From Aedes albopictus (Eukaryota > Arthropoda > Insecta > Diptera > Culicidae), in NCBI RefSeq assembly GCF_035046485.1, contig NC_085138.1:11009823-11073822 (forward strand): DNA of 64,000 nucleotides, in the 5' to 3' direction. Positions 21,531 through 32,463 of this stretch are shown here, piece by piece (position 1 is the stretch's first letter; every line of letters starts with the position of its first letter). The notes below the pieces were generated by a model, which was given only the letters and a program-made list of their open reading frames with translations, was not told where the DNA came from and ran no database searches. The translations under genes and the position numbers were made by a program.

Positions 21531-24368
21531 TGAAGTATCCTTGGAGAAATTCCTGGAGGAAATCCTGAAGGAATTCCTGGAGGAATTTCTGAAGGAATTC
21601 CTGGAGGAATCTCTTGGAGAATTCCTGGAGGAATCTCTGGAAGAATTCCTGGAGGAATCTCGAGCTGATTCTGGAGGGAGTTTTTAAAGTAAGTCCTAGA
21701 GGAGTTCCCTCCAGAAACTCTCGAAGGAATTCCAGGAGGAACTACTGAAGAAAATTCCGATGGAACTCCTGAAGGAATTCACCGGAATGATATTCCCGAG
21801 TACCTTGAATGAACTCAGAATTCCAGAAGGAATATGTGGAGGAATTTCTAGAAGAACCTTAGGAGGAATTTCCAAAAAAGCTCCTGCAGAAATTATCGAT
21901 GAAACTCCCGAAAGACCACATGAAAAAGTATCCGAAGGGAAACCTGGAAACATTTTCGAATCAATTTTTTTATGAGTTCTCGATAGAAATTCTCGAAGGT
22001 ACACCCGGAAAAATTTCTGTACAAATTCCCTGAAAGAATTCCCAAAAATACCTGAAGGTATTCTGGAAGGAAATCTAGAGAGGTTCCCTAAAATAATAAT
22101 CGGAGGATCTCCTGGAAGAATTCCCGATGAACTCCTAAAGAAATTTTCAAAGGATCACCTAAGGGAAAGTAATCTCCCAAATCAATTCGGGAAAAATAAT
22201 TCCCGATAGAATACCTGGAAGAATCCCAAAGGAGCTCCCGAGGAAAATCCTGGAGGAATATTCGTAACATTTCCTGAAGGAATTCACGATAGAGCTCCTA
22301 GAGAAATTCCTGAAGGAATTTCGGGAGGGATTTCAGAAGAATCTCCTGGAAAAATTCCCGAAGCATCAACTGGAGGAATTCCTGAAGAAACTCCTAAAGG
22401 AATTCCGATGGAACTTGAGAAATTTCCGAATGAAATCCTGGAGGAATTCTCGATGGAACTCCTGGAGGAATGCCCAAAAAAATCCCAAAGGAACTCTTGA
22501 AGGATCTCCAAAAGGAACTCCTTGAGGAACTCCAAAAGAAACTCCTGGAGGAATTCCCAAAAAAAACTCTTTTGAGAAAATCTTGATGATTCTCCATAAT
22601 AAATTTCCAAAAGAACCCTTGGTAAAATACTCGAAATTCATGAAAGAACTCCTTTAGAAAATGCCAATAGAACTCCTCAAGGATTTTCCGATGGAACTCT
22701 TCGAGGTAATTCTGAAGGGACTACTAAAGGTATTTCCGAAGCAATACTTTGAGAAATTCCCGAAGGGATACCTGGTGGATTTATCGATGAAACTCCTGCA
22801 AGAATTTCCGAAGGAATCCGTTGAGGAATTCTCGAAGAAACTCATGGAGCAATTCCCGATGGAACTCCTAGAGGAATCTTCGAAAGCAAACAAATCAATT
22901 CTCGAAGAACTTCATTCCGAGCTTCATTCAGGATACCTGATGAAGCTCCTGAAGGAATTCCCGAAGTAATATCTGGAGGAATTTCTGTAGGAACTCCTGG
23001 AGGAATTACCAATGGAACTCCTAAAAAAAAAAACTCTTGGAGGAATTCTCGATAGACTACATGAAGGAATATCTGAAGGAATAATTCTCGAAAGAATCCC
23101 TCTAAATACCCCATTGAAGTCCTAAAGGGATTTTCGATGGAATTTCTGGAGGAATTTCCAAAGGAACCCCTAGAGAAATTCCTGAAGAGATACCTGGCGA
23201 AATTGTCTTGGAAGAGCCTCAGATGAATGCTCGAAAGAACTCCTGAAAGTATTGCTGAAATAACTTCTAGAGGAATTCCCGCAAGAATTGCTCAAGGAAT
23301 CTCAAAGAAGAAAAAAAAACTAGTGAAGGAAGTCTGTCAGCGGAAACCATGTTAGAAGAATTTTAAAAGAAATTTCTGGTACCGGAATCTCGAAGGAATC
23401 TCCAAAAAAACTTACTAGAAGAATCCCAAAAAAAAAGCGCTGAAGAAACCCAGATGTGATTTCTGCTGGAGGAATCTTGAAAAAAAAATACTCATAGATT
23501 CCCCGAAGCGATTCCTCTTTGACGAACCTTTCAAATAATTCTTGCTAAAGAAATGCGGAAGGGATTTTTCTGCTGGAAATCTCAACAGCAATCCCTGCCA
23601 GAGATTTTAATGAAAGAGTTCCTGTTCAGAAAAAAAGTCCTCGTGGAATATCTATTTAGACGAAGTTCCTGCCGGAGGCATGCCGAAAGAAAATCCTGTA
23701 GGAGAAATAATATCAGAGGGAATTCCTAATTGAATCCCACAAGAAATGTCTTGGTACATTCCGGAGAATTTCCTTCTGGAGGATTGCCACAAGAGAAGTC
23801 CTACTTGAGAAGTATTCCCGCTGGAGTTTTGTGGCAGGTGAAAAATCGATCTGAAACTGGAAATGCTGGGTCATGGTTTAAAAAACTTCCGTGCACTACC
23901 AAGAACTTGTAATACAATTTCCCACAGCATTTTAAATTGTGTCCGATGCCATTAGAATTTCACAAAATTTGCTGCATTTAAAATATTTTATGAAATTATG
24001 AAGTTGTTCTTCAAGAAAGAAAGGTAAACATTGCTCCTCCTCACTAGCTTTGATGCTGGGCGCTGCGTTGCAATGCGTCAACTTTGAACATTTTCAAAGT
24101 TTAGAACGACTTCAGCGTTTTTAGTACAATGACGTACGTCACGCAACGCATCATTGTGACTTGCTGCACTGAAAGCCATTGCTTCAAACCGAGCTGTCAG
24201 TTACAGCTGAAGTCGAAGTCGAAGTCGACGCAGCATTGTGGCTCCCGCTTAAACTCATCCACAGCCCAATAGGAAGCAATCGGTGAAGCACTAGATTACA
24301 AGTGGTGAGTTGGACTTTTGTACAGTGAGAAGGTGAGTTCTCGATCTCTACAATGCAATGGTGAAAAC

Positions 24369-24835
24369 GGTGTCCGGCCATTTGGCCGAATGCCGTTTGG
24401 CCGAATGCCGTTTGGCCGAACGCCATTTGGCCGAATGCCATCTGGCCGAAAGGGTCGTTTGGCCGAATGCCGTTTGGCCGAATCATGATCAAAAGAATTC
24501 AGAGGATGTTTTTGACATTCTAACTGCCAATATGATTATCAGAAGTATTTCCTTCTTTTTATCATAGGCTATTCTTTCTAGTTTTAATATTCAGGGATTA
24601 GTTGGCGTTGAAACTGTCAATATATCATCGAAGATTTTTCCTTCTTTGAATCATAGGCTGTTCTTTCGAGGTATACTGGGACGGGAACAGTGGTATGGTC
24701 ACTTGATTTCATCATTCATTTTTCGGCCAAACGGCATTCGGCCAAATGGCATTCGGCCAAATGACCCTTTCGGTCAAATGGCGTTCGGCCAAACGGCATT
24801 CGGCCAAATGGCGTTCGGACAAATGACCCGGAACC
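24369..24835. mobile_element. Fold-back element with TTTGGCCGAA arms and 9-bp target duplication
   Basis: Each arm is about 110 bp of tandem TTTGGCCGAATGCC-type units (24376-24486), and the other arm is in inverse orientation (24724-24828). The ends are GGTGTCCGG and its near complement CCGGAACC. GGTGAAAAC flanks both sides (24360-24368 and 24836-24844), a 9-bp direct repeat. The loop holds two diverged direct copies of a ~70-bp block containing ATCATAGGCT. Nine-base duplications are typical of Foldback/Mutator-type elements. No ORF of note. Confidence 0.8.
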
Positions 24836-24845
24836 GGTGAAAACG

Positions 24846-25550
24846 ACGTAAGTATTATGATTCCTTGCCTACTTTGATGCTGTTTGAGTTAAACTTTGAG
24901 TAACTGTGTTGTTTAAGTTGTAGGAAATGGAGAAAACAACAACATAGTTACCCAAAGTTTCTCGGAATAGATCGGACACTAGGCAGGTTTGGTGCAGCTC
25001 CCGCCTTCGCCTCCGCATGGACAGTTTACTCCTGTCATTTGCAATTACAAGGCTTGTGTCCCAGTTCAAAAGACTTTATGCAGGCATCTGATATCGAGGG
25101 AAATTGTATTAGTACATACGTCTGATACAGCGTACGTTGGCTCCCAGATCCATGAGCTAGAAATGGCTGTTCATTGCTTTCAAGATCCCCGAGTACTGAC
25201 TTTCTTAGGCCAACCCAGCCATCTCGGTTGGGGTCCGTATCGCGAGTTTTGTTGATTTTTTGGAGTTCAGACTCTTATTAGGGCTAACTCAAAATCAGTT
25301 AGGGTCGGGAGAAGAGCTACTCATAGAACTTGCGAGTGTCGTCAGGTGGCTCTTTCCCCTTCCTTCTAGGTCATCCAAACTATTGTGAGGTTTGGAATAT
25401 AGGGTCTAAACAGCGGCTAGAGTAAATTTTTAGGTTGCATGGAGTTATGGTACACGATTGACTTGGTTTATTGAAGCACATAGAAAACTACCAGAGACTA
25501 TGAGATACTTTCGAAATATTATCCAAACAGTCTACTATTCAGAACATGGG
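24846..25550. other. Apparently single-copy non-coding DNA
   Basis: No recognised gene. A hairpin-capable inverted repeat (AAACTTTGAGTAACTGTGTT with its near complement) spans about 24890-24961. The open frame at 24989-25255 has no domain I recognise. Confidence 0.4.
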
Positions 25551-25648
25551 ATGTACAACCATTATTATTATTATTATTATTGACTTTTTATTATGGGGAA
25601 ATTCAGCTCGAGGCTGGTCCATCCCCGTACATCTCATCTACAACCATT
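25551..25648. mobile_element. Very short retroposon with (ATT)n tail and target duplication
   Basis: ATGTACAACCATT (25551-25563) and ATCTACAACCATT (25636-25648) differ at one base and enclose 72 bp. The insert consists of an (ATT)n tract followed by TTATTATGGGGAAATTCAGC and CTGGTCCATCC. This looks like a severely 5'-truncated LINE or SINE 3' end, lying on the minus strand if the ATT tract is its tail. Confidence 0.65.
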
Positions 25649-25811
25649 TGGCCAGGGCCCGGACATGTTTTACTTTAAATTAATTAATTCTCTATTAATA
25701 TAATGAATATGGTCGAAAATCAACCCACATTTGGACAATTTCCACAAAATTGGTCATAACTCAGAGGAGGAGAAATCAACATCTTCAAAAGATTCTAGAA
25801 AAAGGTATAAT

Positions 25812-26260
25812 CACAGACAAACAGACGTCTAACTCTGCTCACTTCCCATAGTTTCCCTTTTTACCGGATTATTGAAACATTCCATAGTTCGCAAATAGGG
25901 GAAATTACCTATTCTCGGCCGTTTTGTTCTCTTCGTCTTGGGGGGTTTTTTAAACCCTATTGAACTTAGAGTTGGCCTCAAATCCTTTCTAACTAAGCTG
26001 AATGATATGGCCAAGTTTCAGGCAATTTGGTTGACGAAAACCCCCCATGACGAAGAGAACAAACCTGCCGATAATACCCAATGTCACCCTAGTTCGCTCA
26101 TGGCGCTCGCATAGTTTTTGCTCCTTTTTGACACTTGCTCACTACCGCCATCTACTCAGTCGGCTTGCGAACCACAGCGTTATTGGTATTGGGCGATTAT
26201 GATTTCGTGACGATGATTTTTATCGCATTTTGTTCCAAGTGATACGTCTGTTTGTCTGTG
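25812..26260. mobile_element. MITE with CACAGACAAACAGACGT ends (copy 1)
   Basis: Perfect 17-bp terminal inverted repeats, CACAGACAAACAGACGT and its complement. The target duplication is GTATAAT (25805-25811 and 26261-26267), confirmed by the uninterrupted GGTATAATTATTCG at 58078-58091. Related copies lie at 31526 and 46394. A 7-8 bp duplication suggests a hAT- or P-like mobilising transposase, which is inference. It contains a second fold-back at 25896-26091. Confidence 0.9.
25896..26091. mobile_element. Fold-back MITE nested inside the MITE 25812-26260
   Basis: Inverted arms of about 50 bp around TTGTTCTCTTCGTCTTGGGG and its near complement, with TAGGG at the left end and CCCTA at the right. 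The TAGGG/CCCTA ends resemble the 3237, 31920 and 56586 elements, but the inner sequence differs. Confidence 0.7.
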
Positions 26261-26865
26261 GTATAATTATTCGATAGCCAACTTTGAGCTGTTATATCTC
26301 CGGATTCAATGACCCGAAGGCAATGAAATGTTGACCATTTATGACTTATATAATGAGCTTCGAAAAACTTTTCACATAACTTTTAATTCTTAACACGGAA
26401 AAAATTATAACGATGTGATTATAGATTATTTTTTAATAAAACACCAATTTTTCTAAAACTTTAACATTGTTTCAAAATTCCAGATGCTAATTATAGTCCA
26501 TTTAAATTCCCTTTCATTGGCTTGAATATAAATAAATATATTTTGAAGGAAAGTAACGATGTTGCCGGCAATAGATTGAAAAGTAATGGGATGCCCGACT
26601 AGAGGAGCACAACAAGAAAATAACAAAATTATATCATAATATGTTACACATATCGTATTTTGATACAATTTTGATAGGGATCATTGCTCTCAAAAAATAT
26701 TCAAACAAAAATCTAACAAATTATGTTATTTCAATTTTATGTATATTTCTAACAATGTTATATCAAAATGTGTTACATTTTTTGTCTCCTTAAATAATTT
26801 ACAATGTTTCCAATTTCCGTAATTTTTGAGCTGTTTAGTTGTCAGTATCAATTATTGGTAACACG

Positions 26866-29752
26866 TTAATCAATTTGAGTTTTAGATTTACACAGTGATA
26901 TATATTTATTTGTACGGCTTTCATCATCATTGCCTAAAATTTCTACACTGACGCATAAACGAAGAGTGTCGTTTATACAACATATTTTTTGAAGATCTGA
27001 TGGCTCATATAAAAACATATTTTCATATAATTTGTTTGCTTTTAAAACTGTTCCTAGGACATAACATTTTTTGTTTGAACAGATGAGTAACCGATCAATG
27101 CTCAAAAAATCACCATTACAATGTATGAACGAATCGTTGCATTTAAAGTTTTTACACAAGTCTTTTGTGCAGATTTTTATGCCTTTATAGTAGTACTTTC
27201 CGCCTTCACAAAAATCAAGTTTTTTTTTAGTTCTTCGCTAACATTTAAGTTTTCTGGCAAAGCAAATAGATTTGTTTTATTAAAGTCTACGTTGTGGCGC
27301 ATGGGACACCAGACCTTGGAAATCCAATTCCTAATGGGTAAATCTTTTGTTTCCGTAAAACGACGTATCCTATTTAGTAAGAATTTTTGAGACACCTGAA
27401 GTACAGGATTTTTTTTCGATGTTTGGAATCCTATAAGCATACTATTGCCATTTTCATATGGATACAATGAAGAATTCCAAAGAGCACCCAGATTTCGAAC
27501 AGTTTGTACGAGATGTGTCGTTAAATGTACATTGTAAACCATATTCTTTGTGCCATAATATTTTTCAAAATCTTTTACGAAAAGATTCAGTTTTTTCTCG
27601 CAAGTGGAAAGAGTGTTTCTGGATATATTAAATTCGAGAAGTTGAAAAATACAAGTGCTCAAAAGCATTAAATGACTCATATACTTGGTTGGCAGAAGAT
27701 CATTAAAACAGGGATAAATACAGTGAAAAAGAATAGTTTCCCATTCACTAGCTTTGAATTTAGCATGCTCAGATATGCTTCGTATCCTCCTTGGAAAGCT
27801 GCTTGGTAATCGAATACTCTGTAATCTTTGTTCTATCAAAACTTTGTGGTTCCCAATATGGTACGGTTGTGACTTGTTCACTGCGTCGCCTTCTAGAAGT
27901 AACTCCCATATCAGCTTCATGAGGCCCAAATTCACAAGATGCATATAATCAGGAGGCAATCCTCTGATTATATCAAAATCTGGAATGCCAGTTAGAACGC
28001 TTAAGCCTTTGATGCCAAGCACTGCTTTTGGTGTTTCAGAGTTATGAACCTCCAGCATGAGCTTCCTTGTTAACTTATCATCTCTTAATTTAGAGGGTTG
28101 GTAAGGATACCGGATCTGATTATTAACGGATTTTCCCGGATGAAGACATACAGTACAGCCAAATTTCCCATTAAACTGCTTCGAACACAAAACTTCGCAT
28201 CTGCCTACCGAGTCCAAACAGTTTTACAGAACTACCACCTTGTACTGCTCAGAACCAATTTCGATTCCCTCACGAAGGCGCCGTGTTTGTTGAATGAAAT
28301 TTTTATGGAACAATGCCATATCAGGTTTACCTTTGTTAAACCATAAGGCAGCAATAATTAAATTGTTTTTGTCAAATCTTAATCAAGGCGGCAGATTATT
28401 GATTGTAAGGAAAAGAGGATATAACGGTTTTTTGGTTGTGCTCTTGTATGGTGCCGCGCTGTCCTCATTTGCCAAAAGTGTTATGAATTTGCCTTCTTGA
28501 CGTGACATCGTTTCCTGCGCTAGAAGTCCTCTGTTGATATCACGCAAATCATTGTCAATAACGTGCTTCTCGTAATATTTGATCTGTTCGGAGTATTTCA
28601 GTACCGTTTCCCGAATTTGCTGCTCCAAAGAAAAGACTACAAAAAAGTCTTTTTCTTTAGAATTACAATTTGTTATTGGACACCGAGTTCCTGCATTGGG
28701 TGTGCCAGTGTATCTGAAATGCATTAGATTTTAAATGAATTGTGTGATGTTTATAATACATAAATTTAAAATTCTTACCCATATTGACAATTTTGACAAA
28801 AGTATATCCGCTCTAATTCATAATTATTTGGGAATATGCGTTTAAAAGACTCGAAGGTCTCTGGAAAGGTTTTATCCATGGAGATCACATTGAACATTCG
28901 TAAAATATGCTCAACTCCCTGCTGTGGTAGTTTATACTTAATGTAAATGTTAAGTATCATAAGTAGCACATCATTTACTAGAATATCATTCTTGAACTTG
29001 ATAAATTCACTGTTTGCGTCAATATGCTCCTAGAATAAAGAAAAGATAGCAAATATCAATACGCAGGTAATCATATAACAGGTCAAACTCGATTAACCGA
29101 CTGATGATGATGTTATATTTGATTATCAAAAACCTTGAAACTGACGGTTGTTAATGCCGTTCACACCAAATCAAAACAGCTTAATTAAATCATCTTACCC
29201 ATTCCATCGTTCTTTCATTGCTCTCATCTTCAAAATCCATGGCGGTTTCCGATGCATCACATGCAATTGAACAGCTATGCTCAGATTGTGAATCTGGGTT
29301 TTCATAGCATTCATTGGAATCATTTAGTTGATAATCCTGAAATTCGAGCTCCATTTCTGATGTTACTGAATAGGAACTGTTGCCTTCTTCTGGTGGATCA
29401 ACTAAATTGTTTTCATCGGTAATATCTGGAATAGTATCTGAAACAACGGAACAAAATATAGTTTATTTAAAAAAAACTCCATATTTGTATATACTGTAAG
29501 TATTGTTTTCTTCATATTTCATACCTGTCTCAGCATTTTCCAAAGATTCCGCGCGAATATTATGGACATTCTTGCAGCAAACAATCTCGTTAGTGGTGAT
29601 CTGGGACTGGTTTGTTCTTATTCGCTACAAATGGTTCAATTAGCAATTTGTTTTTAATGAAAATTTAATATATTACATACCTTTTTTATGTATTTCTGGT
29701 TGTACCACGGATTCATTAACCAATAATGATTGGGTCTCCGCTTATCGCTCAT
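26866..29752 (-). pseudogene. CACTA/EnSpm-like transposase, five exons, two stops and a frameshift
   Basis: The gene can be reconstructed on the minus strand. Exon 1 is 29752-29681 (starts MSDKRRPNHYW), exon 2 29624-29525, exon 3 29437-29199 (acidic linker), exon 4 29029-28779 and exon 5 28713-26866. All junctions have GT/AG and phases agree; the last intron is 65 bp. Exons 4-5 join in a zinc-ribbon-like C..C...C..C segment (FCQNCQYG / CPITNCNS). Exon 5 has FNGKFGCTVCLHPG and the family hallmark LPPDYMHLVNLGLMKLIWEL, then a helical block ending NVHLTTHLVQTVRNLGALW. Lesions are TGA at 28385-28383, TAA at 28226-28224, and a frameshift near 27205 after which the C-terminal frame runs to 26866. 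Full length would be about 830 residues. The exon structure and motifs are seen; the superfamily name is recognition from memory. Confidence 0.85.
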
Positions 29753-30308
29753 TTTAGAGGCGAACTCAAAGTTTATTTTTTCGCACTAAGTATTATAAAT
29801 AAAATAAGACAAAACTTACTCTAATTCCGCATGCATTCACTCATAATTAAATTTGACAATTGAAATAAGGGTTGGCAAACAAATCAATAAGAATTCCGGA
29901 GTAATTCGCGAATAGGGCGTAACTGACAAAGCAATAACATTGTGAAAACAACAACCAAATTTTGCTGATACAGTTTCAATTCCTACCCAACAAACATTTT
30001 TGCTGTATAAGAGTGGAACAAACCACTCTTAAGCAAACTTTAGCTTAAAAAACTACTGTTCAGCTAGTTCTGTTACTTGGGTATTTAGTAGTAATTCGGA
30101 GTAATTCAACATGAACAAGCTTAAATGACACAATTCTGACACATTTTCTTGATTTTCTAATAAAACAGTACGAATTTGTTAATTTTTGCACTAAAATTTG
30201 CATTTATTTAATTACGCCCGAATTGATGCCAGATAATGCTAAATACGCCCAATACTATGCGCCTTGAATCGATATCAATTTCAGAATCGCCCTTTACTAT
30301 TCGCCTTG

Positions 30309-30475
30309 ATTTTGATTTTGACAGGATTTCGTCGTTTGCTTTCGCTGTGTTTACGTTTTGATTTCAGTTTCACCTTTCACTATCGCCGTGTTTATGTTTT
30401 GATTTCAGATTCGCCTTTCACTATCGCCGTGTTTACGTTGTGATTTCAGTTTCGCCATTTACTTTCGTAAACAAT
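30309..30475. repeat. Three to four imperfect ~42-bp tandem repeats
   Basis: Units of the type CTTTCACTATCGCCGTGTTT followed by a GTTTTGATTTCAG block recur with a period of about 42 bp. Outer units are more diverged. Non-coding. Confidence 0.75.
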
Positions 30476-30519
30476 AACACCAGGAGTGGCACGGTGTCAA
30501 ATGTCCATGGACTTGATGG

Positions 30520-30610
30520 AAATCTTGAGCAATTTCAGGAAAAGGGCTCAACATCATTGAAAACATGTTTTCAATGATGTTGAGCCCTTTCCTGAAATTG
30601 CTCAAGATTT
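30520..30610. repeat. Near-perfect 91-bp palindrome
   Basis: The arm AAATCTTGAGCAATTTCAGG and the next 25 bases are exactly complementary to the right half, apart from one missing T in GCCCTTTCC. There is essentially no loop: the centre is AAAACATGTTTT at about 30565. Confidence 0.95.
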
Positions 30611-30646
30611 GTGATTGTGACAGCCCTGCAACTTTGCATGATGTTA

Positions 30647-31435
30647 TCGTATAGACACTATAGATACCATAGATATGCGCAGATATTATTGAACAATATT
30701 GCGCATTCTGTTCAGCACTGGACTGCGCACTCAGTCTTCATAAGTGCGAAAACGTTAATAAAAGTGCGCGATTGCATCAAACCCAGTTGGTGTCTTCGGC
30801 GCACTATTTCTTTGAATTATGCTGGATAAGTGCTCTTAACACACCCACCGAGTTGATTTGTTGCTATCGCGCACTTTTATTTAAGTTTTCGCACTCTTGA
30901 AAACTCGTGCGCTAGTCAAGAGGTGAACTAAATGCGATATATAATTTTACTGTTTGCCGAGCGAATATGGCGTTATGCAATCCATTGCCGCTATGGATTA
31001 CTGCACGAATTTATACTGGCCTGCTTACTCTCACACGAAATTTTACGTTTGAGCGGCACCACCAAAACGACAAATTTTCAGTGAGAGTAGTAAGCAAGCC
31101 AGCATAAATTCGTGCTGTGGACTTTTATAGTTTATTGCATTGCTAGCTGGACTGCGACAGAGTGCGGAATCTTAAATAAAAGTGCGATATTGCATCAAAT
31201 CGTTCTGGTGTCTTCACCGCACTTATTCATCATGAGCTAATGAATAAGTGCGGTGAAGACACCGAAACGATCTGACACCAAATCGCACTTTTATTTAAGA
31301 TTCCGCACTTTCTCGTCACACTTTTAACGGCGCAATGCGCAATATATTGAAATCGTAACGTCCGTTCGATTGGTTGTTCGTTTGGCTGCATTTGTCTTCG
31401 CCTCCGCGAGTCTATGATATCTATAGTGTCTATAA
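30647..31435. repeat. Composite of nested fold-backs with outer inverted arms
   Basis: The outer arms ATAGACACTATAGATACCAT (from about 30651) and the near complement at 31413-31433 enclose three separate fold-backs. These are 30741-30897 (AAGTGCGAAAAC ends), 31002-31117 (GCACGAATTTAT ends) and 31161-31309 (AGTGCGGAATCTTAAATAAA ends). The first and third are related to each other. Confidence 0.8.
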
Positions 31436-31525
31436 CCGGCTACCGTTGAACTGTCATTTGCTCGTGCGCGTATTGAAAAGTCATTTGTCGTGCTCGTATA
31501 ACCAGAGGCGCGCGCATAGTTTTTC

Positions 31526-31763
31526 CACTGACAAACAGACGTCACACTCTCATTGCTTCCCATCGATCACCTTTTTAACGGTTGATTCAAATATTCAGTA
31601 GTAGGTCGATCGACCACTCTCGCTGGTATCGTTTTTGCTCCTGTTTGACGTCTGCTCACGTCTGGCGGCCCGGCCAAACACAGTACGTTTAGTATTGGGC
31701 GATAACGTTTTCGTGACGATGTTTTTTTTTTAATTAAATTTGTGTTACGTCTGTTTCTCTGTG
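31526..31763. mobile_element. MITE of the CACAGACAAACAGACGT family (copy 2)
   Basis: Ends are CACTGACAAACAGACGT and ACGTCTGTTTCTCTGTG. Inner blocks TTTTTGCTCCTGTTTGACGT and GTATTGGGCGATAA match copy 1. Target duplication is obscured by T runs. Confidence 0.85.
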
Positions 31764-31919
31764 TTTTTTTTAGTTTGATATTTCACACTAGCGCTGCCTG
31801 TTGACAATATTGCACAACGCAGTGTTTCGGAAAACATTTGCAGTTGATGGTAGTGTGAACTGGTCGATGGATTTTCATGAAAACTGTCCTGGGTTTCAAA
31901 TGGACATCAAATGGATAAG

Positions 31920-32121
31920 TAGGGTTTGGGACCATTTGGGCAGAAGCACCTATTTTGGGCACTTGTTGCTATAATTCAGTCAATTTTTAACCGATTGACT
32001 TGATTTTTGAGACACGATCAGATACGCACAGTCACAGTCAAGTCAATCGGTTTGAAATTGACTGAGTTAGAGCAGCAAGTGCCCAAAATAGGTGCTCCTG
32101 CCCAAATGGTCCCAGACCCTA
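31920..32121. mobile_element. Fold-back MITE, TAGGG-ended family (copy 2)
   Basis: Arms of about 85 bp, TAGGGTTTGGGACCATTTGG at the left and its near complement ending CCCTA at 32121. The inner TCAGTCAATTT/AACCGATTGACT block matches copy 1 at 3237. The open frame across its right half is incidental. Confidence 0.9.
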
Positions 32122-32307
32122 ATGAAAATTTGCCATTTCAACCGGAAAATGTAATGCCAAGAACCACAGTGCATGTTACGGAGTGTAGAAAATACATTCT
32201 ATGGGTTTATTTTTTTTATAATTCATTGACGATCTTGCGCCTATTACGATGCACAGGCAAACAAAATTGTCTCACCGCAAAATGTTCACACTGGTTTCAG
32301 CATATAT

Positions 32308-32463
32308 GGGGGCATCCATTTAGTACGTCACGCTAAAAATGGGAATTTTCAACCCCCCCTCCCCCCCCGTACGGGTTTTTCCTATACTTAATACATTGCT
32401 TGTCACACTTTTCAGAACCCCCCCTCCCCCCTCTAAGCGTGACGTACTTTAGGGATGCCCCCT
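32308..32463. mobile_element. MITE with GGGGGCATCC ends and TAT duplication
   Basis: The left end GGGGGCATCCATTTAGTACG and the right end complement (GGGGGCATCCCTAAAGTACG) include ACGTCACGCT. C-rich runs are inside. TAT flanks both sides (32305-32307, 32464-32466). The element start at 63962 (GGGGCTGTCCATAAACCACG) is a similar end type. Confidence 0.85.

Larger units (their letters stand above)
18510..23900. repeat. Minisatellite right arm (GGAATTCCTGGAAGAATC orientation)
   Basis: The same repeat family as 13560-18500, but in reverse-complement orientation. The switch occurs at about 18500-18520, next to an A9 run. Units such as GGAATTCCTGGAAGAATCCC are tight from 18.6 to 21.7 kb and increasingly degenerate to 23.9 kb. 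A 62-bp unrelated insert sits at 18763-18824. Higher-order repeats lie at 20-21.5 kb. No frame here should be annotated as protein. Confidence 0.9.
13142..24249. mobile_element. Giant fold-back-like element with matching ends and TAA repeats
   Basis: The left end AGCTGGAGCCACAATGCTGC (13142) is matched at the right by the reverse complement of AGCGGGAGCCACAATGCTGC ending at 24249. Similarity continues through a (GACTTC)n block for about 40 bp. TAA lies outside both ends (13139-13141, 24250-24252). Subterminal words recur on both sides: GTACTAAAAACGC at about 13205 and in complement near 24120, and CACAATGCTGCGTTGCG-like copies. The interior is two opposed minisatellite arms that meet near 18510, close to the geometric centre (18695). 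The organisation resembles Foldback elements. A 3-bp TAA duplication would suit PIF/Harbinger-type ends. Treating the two ends as one 11.1-kb unit is inference; they could be two related MITE ends. Confidence 0.6.

Noticed and set aside
13560..23900. CRISPR-like array
   Set aside because: Units are contiguous and degenerate without unique spacers, and the context is eukaryotic.
24184..24840. Frames encoding FGQMAFGQTAFGQ or RLAECRLAER repeats
   Set aside because: By-products of tandem TTTGGCCGAA units in a fold-back element.
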